DNA of 64,000 nucleotides from Herbaspirillum autotrophicum. GTDB taxonomy: Bacteria; Pseudomonadota; Gammaproteobacteria; Burkholderiales; Burkholderiaceae_D. The translations under genes and the position numbers were made by a program. Position 1 is the first letter of the stretch, and each line of letters starts with the position of its first letter. The stretch is taken from NCBI RefSeq assembly GCF_001189915.1, contig NZ_LFLS01000003.1, forward strand, positions 124,001 to 188,000, written 5' to 3'. The notes beneath the pieces were generated by a model, which was not told where the DNA came from, ran no database searches, and saw only the letters and a list, made by a program, of their open reading frames with translations. Positions 37,249-45,699 of the stretch are shown here, one piece after another.

Positions 37249-37551
37249 TACAACAACTTACGCCAACTCCCCGCTTTACCGGCTAAACCGCACGTTTTAA
37301 AACTGCGCTGGCCGGCCTTGCATATCGCCGCCGGCAGTCGCGGAGTTTCCTTCCGGCAAAAACAAGCACCGCCGCTGCCATTTTTTTTTGCCGCAAATCC
37401 GCTTTCGGGGTTCTTCCGGGGGATAATGCGAGGTCGGGCTGACTCCGGGTCACGCAATACTCCCCGGCAGCTGATTTAATCGGCGAATGTCGCGACCGCG
37501 CCGCGCGCGCTGTATGACCGACTCCCGCCATCATTACTGGAAGCACAAATT
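37249..37551. other. Intergenic region before hypothetical gene
   Basis: This 303-base stretch contains a nine-T run (37382-37390) and GC-rich surroundings. I see no gene, no clear promoter pair and no convincing hairpin in it. Confidence 0.5.
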
Positions 37552-38076
37552 TTGAACACGACTAGAAACAAACGTTGGAACGGCAGGCTGGAAACCCTGA
37601 AAGCAGACTATTTGAGCGGCGTCATCGGACAGATGGATGCCTATGGCGATCGCGTGCAGTTTGCACTGAACGGGCCAGGACAAAAACCGCTGTATCAGGT
37701 GATCAATGCCGATGGCAAGAAAATGGCCTTTGACGGCAACCACCATCTGTATCGCCCGGAAGGCGAAGAATTTACCGGCAGCAATGCTACCGGCGTCATG
37801 ACCATGGATCAGATCAGACTGGCGATGGCCGGCGGCGCCCCGAAAAGCACCGGCACCGTGCGCGCAGTGCGCGCTACCGGCGTTGGCAGCCGTGGTCCGA
37901 GTGCAGCGACCAAGGCCAAGGATCTGGTCGATACCGAAAAGTACGAGTACTTCAAGAACAACCGTTCGATGCTGCCGGCCGAAATCGGTGAACACTCCAA
38001 CGAAATCACCACGCTGATGCGCGGCGGCATGTCTGCCGAAGCGGCATTTTCGGAAGTCCTGAAACGTCACTTCTGA
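37552..38076 (+). CDS. Hypothetical basic soluble protein
   Basis: A 174-residue protein of unrecognised family. No membrane helix or signal peptide is visible. Notable segments are KRWNGRLETLKADYLSGVIG at the start, a central NHHLYRPEGEEFTGSNATG, a basic Gly/Ser-rich linker (VRAVRATGVGSRGPSAATKAK) and a helical C-terminus (MLPAEIGEHSNEITTLMRGG). The start is probably the TTG at 37552, with a GGAAG site about 8 bases upstream, because the next ATG (37633) would cut the conserved-looking N-terminus. It converges with ppk2 over hairpins. Confidence 0.6.
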   Translation: MNTTRNKRWNGRLETLKADYLSGVIGQMDAYGDRVQFALNGPGQKPLYQVINADGKKMAFDGNHHLYRPEGEEFTGSNATGVMTMDQIRLAMAGGAPKSTGTVRAVRATGVGSRGPSAATKAKDLVDTEKYEYFKNNRSMLPAEIGEHSNEITTLMRGGMSAEAAFSEVLKRHF

Positions 38077-38083
38077 TCACGCA

Positions 38084-38107
38084 TTGCCGGCACTGATGTG
38101 CCGGCAA
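38084..38107 (+). terminator. Hairpin after the hypothetical gene
   Basis: A perfect 10-bp stem (38084-38093 with 38098-38107) and 4-base loop lies 7 bases after the stop. There is no T tract, so termination is likely but not certain. Confidence 0.55.
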
Positions 38108-38116
38108 GCGCGCCCC

Positions 38117-38135
38117 GATCCGCCGATGGCGGATC
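38117..38135 (-). terminator. Hairpin overlapping the ppk2 stop codon
   Basis: An 8-bp perfect stem (38117-38124 with 38128-38135) with a 3-base loop overlaps the stop of the PPK2 gene at 38134-38136. No T run follows. Confidence 0.45.
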
Positions 38136-39024
38136 AGTAAATCTCCGGCACCAGAATTTCCTCCGATACTTCACGCCGTACATAATCGTCATGACGTACC
38201 CGCTCCGGCAATGAAATTGGCGGATGTTCGACTTCGCCATAAGGCATCTGGCTCAGCAAGTGATGAATGCAATTGAGACGCGCCTTTTTCTTGTCCACCG
38301 CCTGCACCACCCACCACGGCGCTTCCGCAATGTGCGTGCGTTCCAGCATGACTTCCTTGGCGCGCGTGTATTCTTCCCAGCGCCGGCGCGACTCCAGATC
38401 CATCGGGCTTAATTTCCATTGCTTGAGCGGATCGTGAATCCGGCTCAGGAAGCGCAGATGCTGTTCGTCGTCGGTGATCGAAAACCAGTACTTGATCAAT
38501 TGAATGCCTGAACGTACCAGCATGCGTTCGAACTCGGGTGCGGAACGGAAGAATTCTTCGTACTGATCGTCACTGCAAAAACCCATGACGCGTTCGACGC
38601 CGGCGCGGTTATACCAGCTGCGATCAAACAGGACGATTTCACCGGCCGCCGGCAGGTGTGACACATAACGCTGAAAATACCACTGGGTACGCTCGCGGTC
38701 GTTCGGCGCCGGCAATGCCGCCACCCGGCACACACGCGGATTCAAGCGTTGCGTGATGCGCTTGATGACACCACCCTTGCCGGCAGCATCGCGCCCCTCA
38801 AACAGAATCACCACCTTGTGACCGGTGCTGACCACCCAATCCTGCAATTTGACCAGCTCGGCTTGCAAGCGGAACAATTCACGGAAATACAACTGGCGCT
38901 CTTCCTTGTCGGTGCTGGCGGCGTTGGCACCGTAATCGCGATCTTCGATTTCCAGTTCCAGTTCTTCGTCGTAGCTGTCAGCCAGTTCGCGCTGAATCCG
39001 GCGTACCAATTCTTCTTCGTTCAT
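38134..39024 (-). CDS. ppk2: Polyphosphate kinase 2
   Basis: A 296-residue P-loop kinase. Walker A is EGRDAAGKGG, Walker B is VLFDRSWYNRAGVE, and the lid motif region is present (FLSRIHDPLKQWKLSPMDLESRRRWEEYTRAKEVML). One PPK2 domain with an acidic N-terminal extension (ELADSYDEELELEIEDRDYG) matches single-domain class I enzymes, which mainly phosphorylate ADP or GDP with polyphosphate. The ATG at 39024 follows a GGAGAGA site. The window's sixA and PlcP-like genes are also phosphate-related but distant. Confidence 0.93.
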   Translation of the reverse strand: MNEEELVRRIQRELADSYDEELELEIEDRDYGANAASTDKEERQLYFRELFRLQAELVKLQDWVVSTGHKVVILFEGRDAAGKGGVIKRITQRLNPRVCRVAALPAPNDRERTQWYFQRYVSHLPAAGEIVLFDRSWYNRAGVERVMGFCSDDQYEEFFRSAPEFERMLVRSGIQLIKYWFSITDDEQHLRFLSRIHDPLKQWKLSPMDLESRRRWEEYTRAKEVMLERTHIAEAPWWVVQAVDKKKARLNCIHHLLSQMPYGEVEHPPISLPERVRHDDYVRREVSEEILVPEIY

Positions 39025-39122
39025 CTTCTCTCCATCGAGGTCATTCCCGGCATAGCCAGGACGGCAACATCCAGATGCCACCCTACCGCAGGATTATGAC
39101 CCCGCCATGACCCGCCCGGCAG

Positions 39123-39305
39123 TCAGCGCCGTTTGGCCGGTTTGCTTTTCAATTGCCGTTGCTCCCACTGCGCCAGCGCCGTCTGATACCGCTCCAATGC
39201 ATCCTGATAGATATCAAAAATGCATGGGTTGCATCCGCTTTGACAGCAATCTTCCAATGCCGGTTGCGGCGGCGGTGCAGGACGGGGATCGGCATTGACA
39301 GGCAC
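39123..39305 (-). CDS. Oxidoreductase-like domain small protein
   Basis: A roughly 60-residue protein with the Cys motif EDCCQSGCNPCIFDIYQDALERY that defines the oxidoreductase-like N-terminal family (PF09791), followed by a basic tail KSKPAKRR. The four cysteines suggest metal or redox chemistry; function is unknown. I choose GTG at 39305, with GGAG about 10 bases upstream, because a perfect TATAAT box (39339-39344) lies between it and the longer TTG start at 39359 and would place the transcript start after that codon. Confidence 0.75.
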   Translation of the reverse strand: MPVNADPRPAPPPQPALEDCCQSGCNPCIFDIYQDALERYQTALAQWEQRQLKSKPAKRR

Positions 39306-39338
39306 GAGCGGTGACTCCAGAGCAGGGTTGAAAATCTG

Positions 39339-39366
39339 ATTATAGAGTGTTGCTGGCAAGCGTCAC
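39339..39366 (-). promoter_or_regulatory. Promoter of the small oxidoreductase-like gene
   Basis: The minus strand has a perfect TATAAT box (39339-39344) with a GTGACG -35-like hexamer 16 bases upstream (39361-39366). The start site near 39332 leaves a short leader before the GTG at 39305. Confidence 0.45.
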
Positions 39367-39431
39367 CGGCGCCGCGACCAGCACAAAACATTTCCTGATG
39401 GAATGTTATTTGCGCCCGAAGCCTGCAAATG

Positions 39432-39461
39432 TTCACATTTTTACACCATTGCGAGTAGGAT
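39432..39461 (+). promoter_or_regulatory. Candidate promoter of the diguanylate cyclase gene
   Basis: TTCACA (39432-39437) and TAGGAT (39456-39461) are separated by 18 bases. A start site near 39467 would place the 28-bp palindrome at the 5' end of the transcript. Confidence 0.35.
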
Positions 39462-39467
39462 TGCTTA

Positions 39468-39495
39468 AATGACACTTTGCCACCAAAGTGTCATT
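39468..39495. promoter_or_regulatory. 28-bp perfect palindrome upstream of diguanylate cyclase
   Basis: The arms AATGACACTTTG (39468-39479) and its exact inverse (39484-39495) flank CCAC. The site lies 47 bases before the ATG and just downstream of a candidate promoter. It could be a repressor operator or a 5' hairpin; there is no T tract. Confidence 0.55.
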
Positions 39496-39541
39496 GGTCA
39501 GATATCCCTTCGTATCTCGGCACCCACAGACCTCGCTACCC

Positions 39542-41119
39542 ATGAATGCCTTACAGCGCATAAAAGAGGCAGTGACATTTCCCACTGATCGCCGCACGCA
39601 TATCGTCGTTGCGGCCTGGGTGTTTTTTCTGCTGGTCTGTCTGTCGCTGACCTTCGTCGATGTCTGGCAAGCCTGGAAAGCACGCACCGAGCAACTACGC
39701 GATACCGAAATCAATATCACCAACATGGCGCTGGCGCTGGCGCAACATGCCGACGATACCATCCGGGCGGCCGATCTGATATTGAGCGGACTGGTGGAAC
39801 GGGTCGAATACGATGGCACCGGCGACCGCGCCAAAGCGCGCCTGCACAACATGCTCAGCAAACGGGTTGAAGAGTTACCGCAACTCAGCGGGATTTACAT
39901 CTTCGATGAGCGCGGCGATCTGGTGGCCGATTCCAACAACAAACCATTTTCGAGAAACGTTGCCGATCGCAGCTATTTCCAGTTCCATCGTCAAAGCGAC
40001 GAACGCAACGCGCACATCGGTCCGCTGGTCAAGAATTCGACCGGTAACTGGCGGCTGACGGTAAGCCGGCGCATCAACCGCGCCGACGGCAGTTTCAGCG
40101 GCGTGGTACTGGCCGGCATTGATATCGAGTATTTCAAGGATTTTTACAGCACCTTCGATATCGGCAAAAACGGGCTGATCATTCTGGGTCTGAATCAAGG
40201 CACGCTGCTGGTAAGACGGCCATTCTTCGACAAATATGTCGGTGCCGACCTGAGGCAGGTTCCGATCTTCCGTGACTATGTGACCCGCAATCACAGCGGT
40301 GTGCATACCGCGCCATCGACTGTCGATGGCAAAGACCGCATCAACGCCTATCGCCATCTCACCCACTATCCGCTGTTTGTTGCGGTAGCGCTGTCCAAGG
40401 AAGAAGCATTGGAAGGCTGGGTCGACGACACCCTGATACACACCGTGGGCATCATCTTCATGCTGATACCGCTGGCGCTGCTCGGCAACTGGCTGCTGAG
40501 ACAAGTCAAGCTGCGTCTGGAGGCGGAAGCCCAGTTACTGGTGGTGCGCGATTCGCTGCACAACCTGAATCAGCATCTGCATAACATGGCGCTCGAAGAC
40601 GGTCTGACCGGGCTCGCCAATCGCCGTCATTTCGATCTCGCCTTCAAAGAAGAATTCGGGCGCGCGTTGCGCAACGCGACGCCGCTGGCGCTGATCATGA
40701 TTGATGTCGACTGGTTCAAGCAATTCAACGATATCTATGGACATGTCGGCGGTGATGAATGTCTGCGTCGCATCAGCGTCCTGCTGTTGCAGGCCACTCA
40801 TCGTTCGGGTGATCTGGCGGCCCGTTATGGCGGCGAAGAATTGGTGGTGGTGTTGCCGCAAACCGGAATGGATGCCGCGACCGCCTTCGCGGAAAACCTG
40901 CGCGAAGCAATCCATGCCCAGGCCATCCGCCATGAGGGCAGCCCGTTCGGCATCGTGACCGTCAGTATCGGCGTAGCGTCCATCATTCCCGTCTTGCCCG
41001 AAGACGTTCCGGCACAATTGATCAAGGATGCCGACCTTGCCCTGTATACCGCGAAGGCGCGCGGCCGCAACCGGGTCGCCAGATTTTCGGATATCAACGC
41101 CATCGCCGACAGCATCTGA
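39542..41119 (+). CDS. Membrane diguanylate cyclase with dCache sensor
   Basis: A 525-residue protein. A first helix near residues 20-38 (IVVAAWVFFLLVCLSLTFV) and a second near 300 (TVGIIFMLIPLALLGNWLL) flank a periplasmic dCache_1 sensor (GIYIFDERGDLVADSNNKPF, DRSYFQFH). The C-terminal GGDEF domain has DGLTGLANRRHFD, MIDVDWFKQFNDIYGHVGGDECL and the signature GGEEL, an active variant. It should make cyclic di-GMP in response to a small periplasmic ligand. The ATG at 39542 is preferred because upstream codons run through the palindrome; its ribosome site is weak. Confidence 0.9.
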   Translation: MNALQRIKEAVTFPTDRRTHIVVAAWVFFLLVCLSLTFVDVWQAWKARTEQLRDTEINITNMALALAQHADDTIRAADLILSGLVERVEYDGTGDRAKARLHNMLSKRVEELPQLSGIYIFDERGDLVADSNNKPFSRNVADRSYFQFHRQSDERNAHIGPLVKNSTGNWRLTVSRRINRADGSFSGVVLAGIDIEYFKDFYSTFDIGKNGLIILGLNQGTLLVRRPFFDKYVGADLRQVPIFRDYVTRNHSGVHTAPSTVDGKDRINAYRHLTHYPLFVAVALSKEEALEGWVDDTLIHTVGIIFMLIPLALLGNWLLRQVKLRLEAEAQLLVVRDSLHNLNQHLHNMALEDGLTGLANRRHFDLAFKEEFGRALRNATPLALIMIDVDWFKQFNDIYGHVGGDECLRRISVLLLQATHRSGDLAARYGGEELVVVLPQTGMDAATAFAENLREAIHAQAIRHEGSPFGIVTVSIGVASIIPVLPEDVPAQLIKDADLALYTAKARGRNRVARFSDINAIADSI

Positions 41120-41199
41120 ACCGTGGCCGGGCACAGTCCGTCGCTACCGGCAAACGCTTACAATGTCGCCATTGTCTGATTTCCGCCGCCCAAGCTCGC

Positions 41200-41415
41200 A
41201 TGACTCCTGAACATCTGCAACTGCTGTTGACGCGCGAAATGCCCTATGGCAAATACAAGGGCCGGCTGCTGGCCGATTTGCCCGGCCACTATCTGGGCTG
41301 GTTTGCGCGCGCCGGTTTTCCGCAAGGCGAACTGGGCGCGCTGCTGGCGCTCATGTATGAACTCGATCACAACGCCTTGCGTCATTTGCTCGATCCGCTG
41401 CGCGAACGCAAATAG
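41200..41415 (+). CDS. DUF3820 family protein
   Basis: A 71-residue protein containing MPYGKYKGRLLADLPGHYLGWFARAGFPQGELGALLALMYEL, the defining pattern of DUF3820. The family is small, soluble and of unknown role (some members are annotated as putative quorum-sensing-regulated virulence factors). It follows the diguanylate cyclase by 80 bases in the same direction and converges with the serine hydrolase gene, 2 bases between stops. Confidence 0.88.
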   Translation: MTPEHLQLLLTREMPYGKYKGRLLADLPGHYLGWFARAGFPQGELGALLALMYELDHNALRHLLDPLRERK

Positions 41416-41417
41416 CC

Positions 41418-42293
41418 TCACCCGGCAGCCGCTTCAACCACGGCCCATTCAACCACGGACTGATCTGCCGCTGGCGCGAACGCCGCCACCGTGCGCCGGT
41501 GATCCGGAAAGTGGTATACCGCAGCGACACTGCCCGGTCCGGCGCCGGTATGTCCGCATGATTTTCCTGCCGGCCCCGCCTGTGCCATCATGCATCCCAA
41601 GCCATAGCCGAAATTGAACCACGGCCGGCCCGGCAATTCATTTCCCAGTGTGACCCGCGCCATCATTTCTGCCAGCAGCGAGGCCGGCAACAACTGCCCT
41701 GTCAGTAACCGGTCCAGTAGCAAGGCCGCCGATGCCGGCGACCCGACCAGCAAACCGTGATAGACCCAGTCCGGATGATAGCCACCGGGATTGCCCCACG
41801 CGGTGGTCAGCAAATCGGCAGGCGCCGCAGCGACCGTGACGCCAGCAATCGCGAGCGGAGAGAAAACCAGTTGTTGCAGCGCGTGCTGAAGGTCGGTACC
41901 GAGCGCGGTCTCGATCAACTGACGCACCAGCAGGTAACCCGTGTTTGAGTAGCGCCATCCCTGCCCCGGCTGGAACAGCAGTTGCCCGCTTTGCACTCGA
42001 TCAAGCATGTCAGCCATCGGCCACGGCTGCGCACCGCACTCCACCTCTTTGGTGTAAATGTCGAGATCGGAATAATTCGGCACGCCGGCTGTATGTTGCA
42101 GCAATTGCCGCAGCGTGTAAGGCTGGTTCGCGAGCGGAATATCCAGCGCCAGTTTGCCGTCACGCACCAGTACCATTGCCGCAGCAGCCAGCACGGTCTT
42201 GCCGAAACTCCACCAGGGTACCGGGCGGGTGACAGCGTCCTGTACAAGCTTGCCGTCGCAGACGATGGCGGTGGAGTTGAGCGGTAACGACAT
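41418..42293 (-). CDS. Serine hydrolase of the beta-lactamase/penicillin-binding family
   Basis: A 291-residue class C beta-lactamase-like enzyme. The SxxK nucleophile motif appears as SFGK in PVPWWSFGKTVLAAAAM, the YxN motif as YSN in GWRYSNTGYLLVRQL, and the third motif as HTG in SCGHTGAGPGS. No signal peptide is seen with the ATG at 42293, so it may be cytoplasmic and act as an esterase or peptidase instead of a resistance enzyme. It lies directly downstream of the IclR gene (56 bases) and may be co-transcribed with it. Confidence 0.85.
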   Translation of the reverse strand: MSLPLNSTAIVCDGKLVQDAVTRPVPWWSFGKTVLAAAAMVLVRDGKLALDIPLANQPYTLRQLLQHTAGVPNYSDLDIYTKEVECGAQPWPMADMLDRVQSGQLLFQPGQGWRYSNTGYLLVRQLIETALGTDLQHALQQLVFSPLAIAGVTVAAAPADLLTTAWGNPGGYHPDWVYHGLLVGSPASAALLLDRLLTGQLLPASLLAEMMARVTLGNELPGRPWFNFGYGLGCMMAQAGPAGKSCGHTGAGPGSVAAVYHFPDHRRTVAAFAPAADQSVVEWAVVEAAAG

Positions 42294-42349
42294 GAGTTGG
42301 TCCTGATGGATGATTGGCGATGTCAGCCCTCGCCGCACGTCATTCGGTA

Positions 42350-43156
42350 TCAGCTTGGCTGCGGCACCGTGCCATATCCCAGCAACGCGGAAATATTGGC
42401 AGCCGCAAGCAACAGCGCGTCGATTGTTTCCGTGGCGGGTTGTGCCGGCAGATAATGAATCGATCCGACCACCGCGAGTGCACCGAACAGACTGCCGTCT
42501 TCGAGGAAGATGGGGGCGGCAATCGCGTTCACGCCCAAAAACAATTCTTCGGGAGCGTCAGCCCATCCCTGTTTTCTTACTTTTTCTATTTCGGTTTGCA
42601 AACGTGCCGGATCGGTAATCGTGTGACTGGTGTCCGGTTTCAGATTGCCGTTCAGCGTCTGCTCCAGCAACACCGGCGACCCGAACGCCAGCACCACCTT
42701 GCCCTGCGCGGCGGCATTGAGATTGAAACGCGAACCGGCGCGCAGCATGATTTCCAGCGGGCTGTTACCGAGCAGGAAATCCAGCACGATCACGTGATCG
42801 TTGGCATGGGTCGTGATGACAACCGTCAACCCGACCTTGTCGCGCAATTCTTCGCGGATTTTCCGCGACAACGACACCACCGGAAACCGTTTCACCAGAT
42901 TTTGTCCCAGCAGATACAAACGCCAGCCGATGCTGTAACGGTTGGTGGCCGGATTCTGTGTCACGTAACCATGACTTTTCAAGGATGACAGATGCCGGTG
43001 CACGCGCGCTTTGGGCATGCCGAGCGCTTGTGCGAGATTGGTGATGCCGAACTCTTCGTCCGTGGCCGCCAGCATTTCCATGATGCGCAGCGAGATGACG
43101 GCAGTCGGCAATCCGGCATCGGCGTCATTGTCTGCGGTTTCTGTTTCTTGGTTCAA
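42350..43156 (-). CDS. IclR family transcriptional regulator
   Basis: A 268-residue regulator with an N-terminal winged helix (ISLRIMEMLAATDEEFGITNLAQALGMPKARVHRHLSSLKSHGYV) and the C-terminal effector domain (HDHVIVLDFL-like segment, GSRFNLNAAAQGKVVLAF, LFLGVNAIAAPIFLEDGSLFGALAVVG). IclR proteins of the PobR/PcaU group control aromatic catabolism and bind a palindrome plus a direct repeat. Such an array occurs at 44202-44313, making this the prime candidate regulator of the cupin gene and the MFS-meta-cleavage genes. Confidence 0.92.
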   Translation of the reverse strand: MNQETETADNDADAGLPTAVISLRIMEMLAATDEEFGITNLAQALGMPKARVHRHLSSLKSHGYVTQNPATNRYSIGWRLYLLGQNLVKRFPVVSLSRKIREELRDKVGLTVVITTHANDHVIVLDFLLGNSPLEIMLRAGSRFNLNAAAQGKVVLAFGSPVLLEQTLNGNLKPDTSHTITDPARLQTEIEKVRKQGWADAPEELFLGVNAIAAPIFLEDGSLFGALAVVGSIHYLPAQPATETIDALLLAAANISALLGYGTVPQPS

Positions 43157-43400
43157 GATACGACCTATTGGTAGCGTTAAGTGAGGTAATGGCGCTTATC
43201 TGCACGATGTGCCGTCTGCCCGACGCTGCTGTCCTGCGCGGCTGGCTGCTGTTGCAAGGCAAAAACAGGGCGCGGGGACAGGTTGTTTGCAGCGTGGATT
43301 TTAGCACCGCGACCTGCCCATGCGACGCGGCCGTCGTGGAATTGAGATCCGCGACGGCCGCGATGCATTTGACGCTGCCTGGCACTAACCCGCTGCTGCC

Positions 43401-44072
43401 TCAGGGCAATTCGATAAATCGTTCGCCAAACACGTGATAACGCTGACGCTTGGGCTTGCCGGCATCTTCCGGCAGCACGTAGCGAATTGAACTGCTGCCC
43501 TTGCTGGCGCGCGGCAGGATCAGACAGCGGATGAATTCCGTTTCGCTGGCGTCGGTGGTGGGCGCATAAACCGGAAAACGGCCACGCTCCAGCCAGGCCT
43601 GACCGGGCTGATAGGTATTCTTCTGCCCTTCGGCTTCGATCGTGATTTCGCCATTCAGGCAGCAACGGATGCCGGGGCCCTGGTGCACATGCGTCAAGGC
43701 GACGCCGCCCTGCGGAAAGCCGACGCGGTCGATACGCATCAACCACGCAAACCCCTCTTCAAGTTCGATTTCCGCTGCCAGTTTGCAAGTGGATTCGGTA
43801 CCCGGTGCAACCCGCAAGGCGCCGTCGCTCTTGTCGTTTGCGGCCAGCAATTCCCAGCGCCACAGACGGGCGCCATGCTGCCCCGCGCTCAGCACCAGCG
43901 GTTCTTGTCCGACCCACGCCGAACCTTGGGCATGATGTTGCGCAGCGACGGGCATGTCGATACTGACGTCGCCTTCGACCACATAGATCGAGCGCGGTAC
44001 CGCATTCAGATAGATCGGCGCATTGTTGGCCGGCAAACTGTCTTGATAAAGACGCAAAAGATAACTGCTCAT
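43401..44072 (-). CDS. Cupin domain protein of unknown activity
   Basis: A 223-residue soluble cupin. One conserved histidine pair is visible in GGVALTHVHQGPGIRCCLNGEITIEA, followed by the second cupin motif region YQPGQAWLERGRFPVY, which lacks the usual histidine. An N-terminal half (SIYVVEGDVSIDM) looks like a second, degenerate cupin barrel. A strong AGGAGT site precedes the ATG at 44072. It is divergent from the MFS gene across the ATCGATACA array. It could be a ring-modifying or isomerase enzyme of the pathway, but I do not recognise its function. Confidence 0.8.
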   Translation of the reverse strand: MSSYLLRLYQDSLPANNAPIYLNAVPRSIYVVEGDVSIDMPVAAQHHAQGSAWVGQEPLVLSAGQHGARLWRWELLAANDKSDGALRVAPGTESTCKLAAEIELEEGFAWLMRIDRVGFPQGGVALTHVHQGPGIRCCLNGEITIEAEGQKNTYQPGQAWLERGRFPVYAPTTDASETEFIRCLILPRASKGSSSIRYVLPEDAGKPKRQRYHVFGERFIELP

Positions 44073-44201
44073 AACCTGACTCCTTGTATAGCGATCTGAA
44101 AAATGAAATCGCGACTGTCGTAATCGCGCCGGCGGCAGGTGCGCTGATCGGGTCCCCGAATAAATCGGACCGGCTCCTCGCCACAGCGGCTCATTGTAAA
44201 C

Positions 44202-44313
44202 ATGTATCGATGATCGATACATAAATATCTTTAATCGATACAAAAAGCTTGAGATTTGTTAATCAGTGGCTTAATATTCCGTGGTCGATACAGATATATT
44301 GATTATCGATACA
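44202..44313. promoter_or_regulatory. Operator array of five ATCGATACA motifs
   Basis: A 21-bp perfect palindrome (44202-44222) consists of inverted copies at 44203-44211 and 44213-44221. Direct copies follow at 44234-44242, 44284-44292 (GTCGATACA) and 44305-44313. Copies 44213/44234 and 44284/44305 are each 21 bp apart, two helical turns. A palindrome plus a direct repeat is the arrangement described for PcaU-type IclR regulators. Confidence 0.75.
44249..44277 (+). promoter_or_regulatory. Promoter of MFS and meta-cleavage genes
   Basis: TTGAGA (44249-44254) and TAATAT (44272-44277) are separated by 17 bases. The start site would be at about 44284, where the downstream pair of ATCGATACA motifs begins, so a bound regulator there could block transcription. 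Confidence 0.6.
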
Positions 44314-44381
44314 AAATTAACGAGGTAAGTCGTACCCGATCCCGGCCTCACGGGAAGAAACGTATGGAGAGAGACAACATC

Positions 44382-45638
44382 ATGAATCACCCAGCACCGC
44401 TTGCGCAGCAGCTAAAGCCGGCCCCTTGGTACCGGGGCGCATCGAAGAATCAGTGGCGTTCCTTTTGGTCTTCTTACATTGGATGGATGCTCGACATCAT
44501 GGATCTGATGTTGTTTGCCATGATCATCGTGTATGTCGGCAAGGACCTCGGCTTCAGCAAGGGCATGTCCGGCATGGTAGCCTCGGCGACCTTGATTGCC
44601 ACCGCCTTCGGCGGCCTGATCTTCGGTTTCCTGGCCGACCGCATCGGCCGCGCCAAATCGATGGTGCTCAGTATTCTTTGTTATTCGGTCGGCACCGCCT
44701 TGTGCGGTTTTTCAGACTCGCTGGCACAACTGATCGCGTTCCGGGTATTGGTCGGACTCGGCGTCGGCGGCGAATGGTCGGCCGGCGCTGCATTGATTAC
44801 CGAAACCTGGCCGGCGCAACATCGCGGCAAGGTCATGGCGTGGGTACAGAGCGCATTTGCTTCCGGTTATGCACTGGCCGCTATCGTCGCCGCCATCGTA
44901 TTGCCGACCCTCGGCTGGCGTTGGGTGTTCGCAGTCGGTTTGCTGCCGGCACTGTTCGGCTTGTGGGTGCGGCGCCACGTGGCGGAACCGGAAATCTGGC
45001 TGAACCAGAAGAAACGTCTGACGTTTTCTGAAACCATCGGTGAATTGTTCGGTTCTTATCGCAAGCACACCATCATCGGCCTGTCCTTCACGGCGGCAGC
45101 AATGTGCGGCTACTGGGGCTTGTTCACCTGGATTCCGAGCTATCTGAGCACGCCGGTCAGCGAAGGCGGCGCCGGTTTCAACCTGATGCAATCGACCACC
45201 TGGGTGGTGATCATGCAAGTCGGCGCTGCCATCGGTTTCATTACCTTCGGCTATATCGCCGACAAGATCGGCCGCAAGAAAGCCTTCATGTTCTTCTTCG
45301 TCGGCGCTGCCCTGTTGGTGCCGCTGTATACCAAAGTGAAATCGCCTGAGATGCTGTTGATTCTCGGCCCCATCGTGGCCTATTTCGGCACCGGCTTCTA
45401 CAGCGGCTTCGCCCCCACCTTCGCCGAATTGTTCCCGACCGCGATCCGCGCCACGGCACAAGGCTTCATCTATAACACAGGCCGCGCAGCCAGTGCGCTG
45501 GCACCGGCAATGGTGGGTTTCCTGTCGGGTAATTATGGTGTCGGCAGTGCGCTTGCCATGACCTCCGGCTTTTTCCTGCTGGCGGCGCTGCTGGTGTTTT
45601 TCTTCTTGCCGGAAACCAAGGGTGTCGAACTGGAATGA
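44382..45638 (+). CDS. MFS transporter for an organic or aromatic acid
   Basis: A 418-residue permease with about twelve helices. The loop GFLADRIGRAKSMVLSI and its counterpart GYIADKIGRKKAFM mark both halves; GVGGEWSAGAALITETWPAQHRGK is typical of metabolite:proton symporters of the shikimate/lactate/aromatic acid type. The ATG at 44382 follows GGAGAGAGA; an ATG at 44364 with its own GGAAG site is possible. It is followed after 61 bases by the tautomerase gene, so it probably imports the substrate of that pathway. Confidence 0.9.
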   Translation: MNHPAPLAQQLKPAPWYRGASKNQWRSFWSSYIGWMLDIMDLMLFAMIIVYVGKDLGFSKGMSGMVASATLIATAFGGLIFGFLADRIGRAKSMVLSILCYSVGTALCGFSDSLAQLIAFRVLVGLGVGGEWSAGAALITETWPAQHRGKVMAWVQSAFASGYALAAIVAAIVLPTLGWRWVFAVGLLPALFGLWVRRHVAEPEIWLNQKKRLTFSETIGELFGSYRKHTIIGLSFTAAAMCGYWGLFTWIPSYLSTPVSEGGAGFNLMQSTTWVVIMQVGAAIGFITFGYIADKIGRKKAFMFFFVGAALLVPLYTKVKSPEMLLILGPIVAYFGTGFYSGFAPTFAELFPTAIRATAQGFIYNTGRAASALAPAMVGFLSGNYGVGSALAMTSGFFLLAALLVFFFLPETKGVELE

Positions 45639-45699
45639 CGTGCTTCCGGTGCAATCGCGGCCTGGATAGCCATTCTCAATTTTTCTGAAAGGAGTGCAT

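Larger units (their letters stand above)
44073..44381. other. Divergent regulatory region between cupin and MFS genes
   Basis: This 309-base region contains no gene. It holds the AT-rich array of ATCGATACA motifs (44202-44313), a good promoter for the MFS gene, and leader sequences for both genes. Confidence 0.7.
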
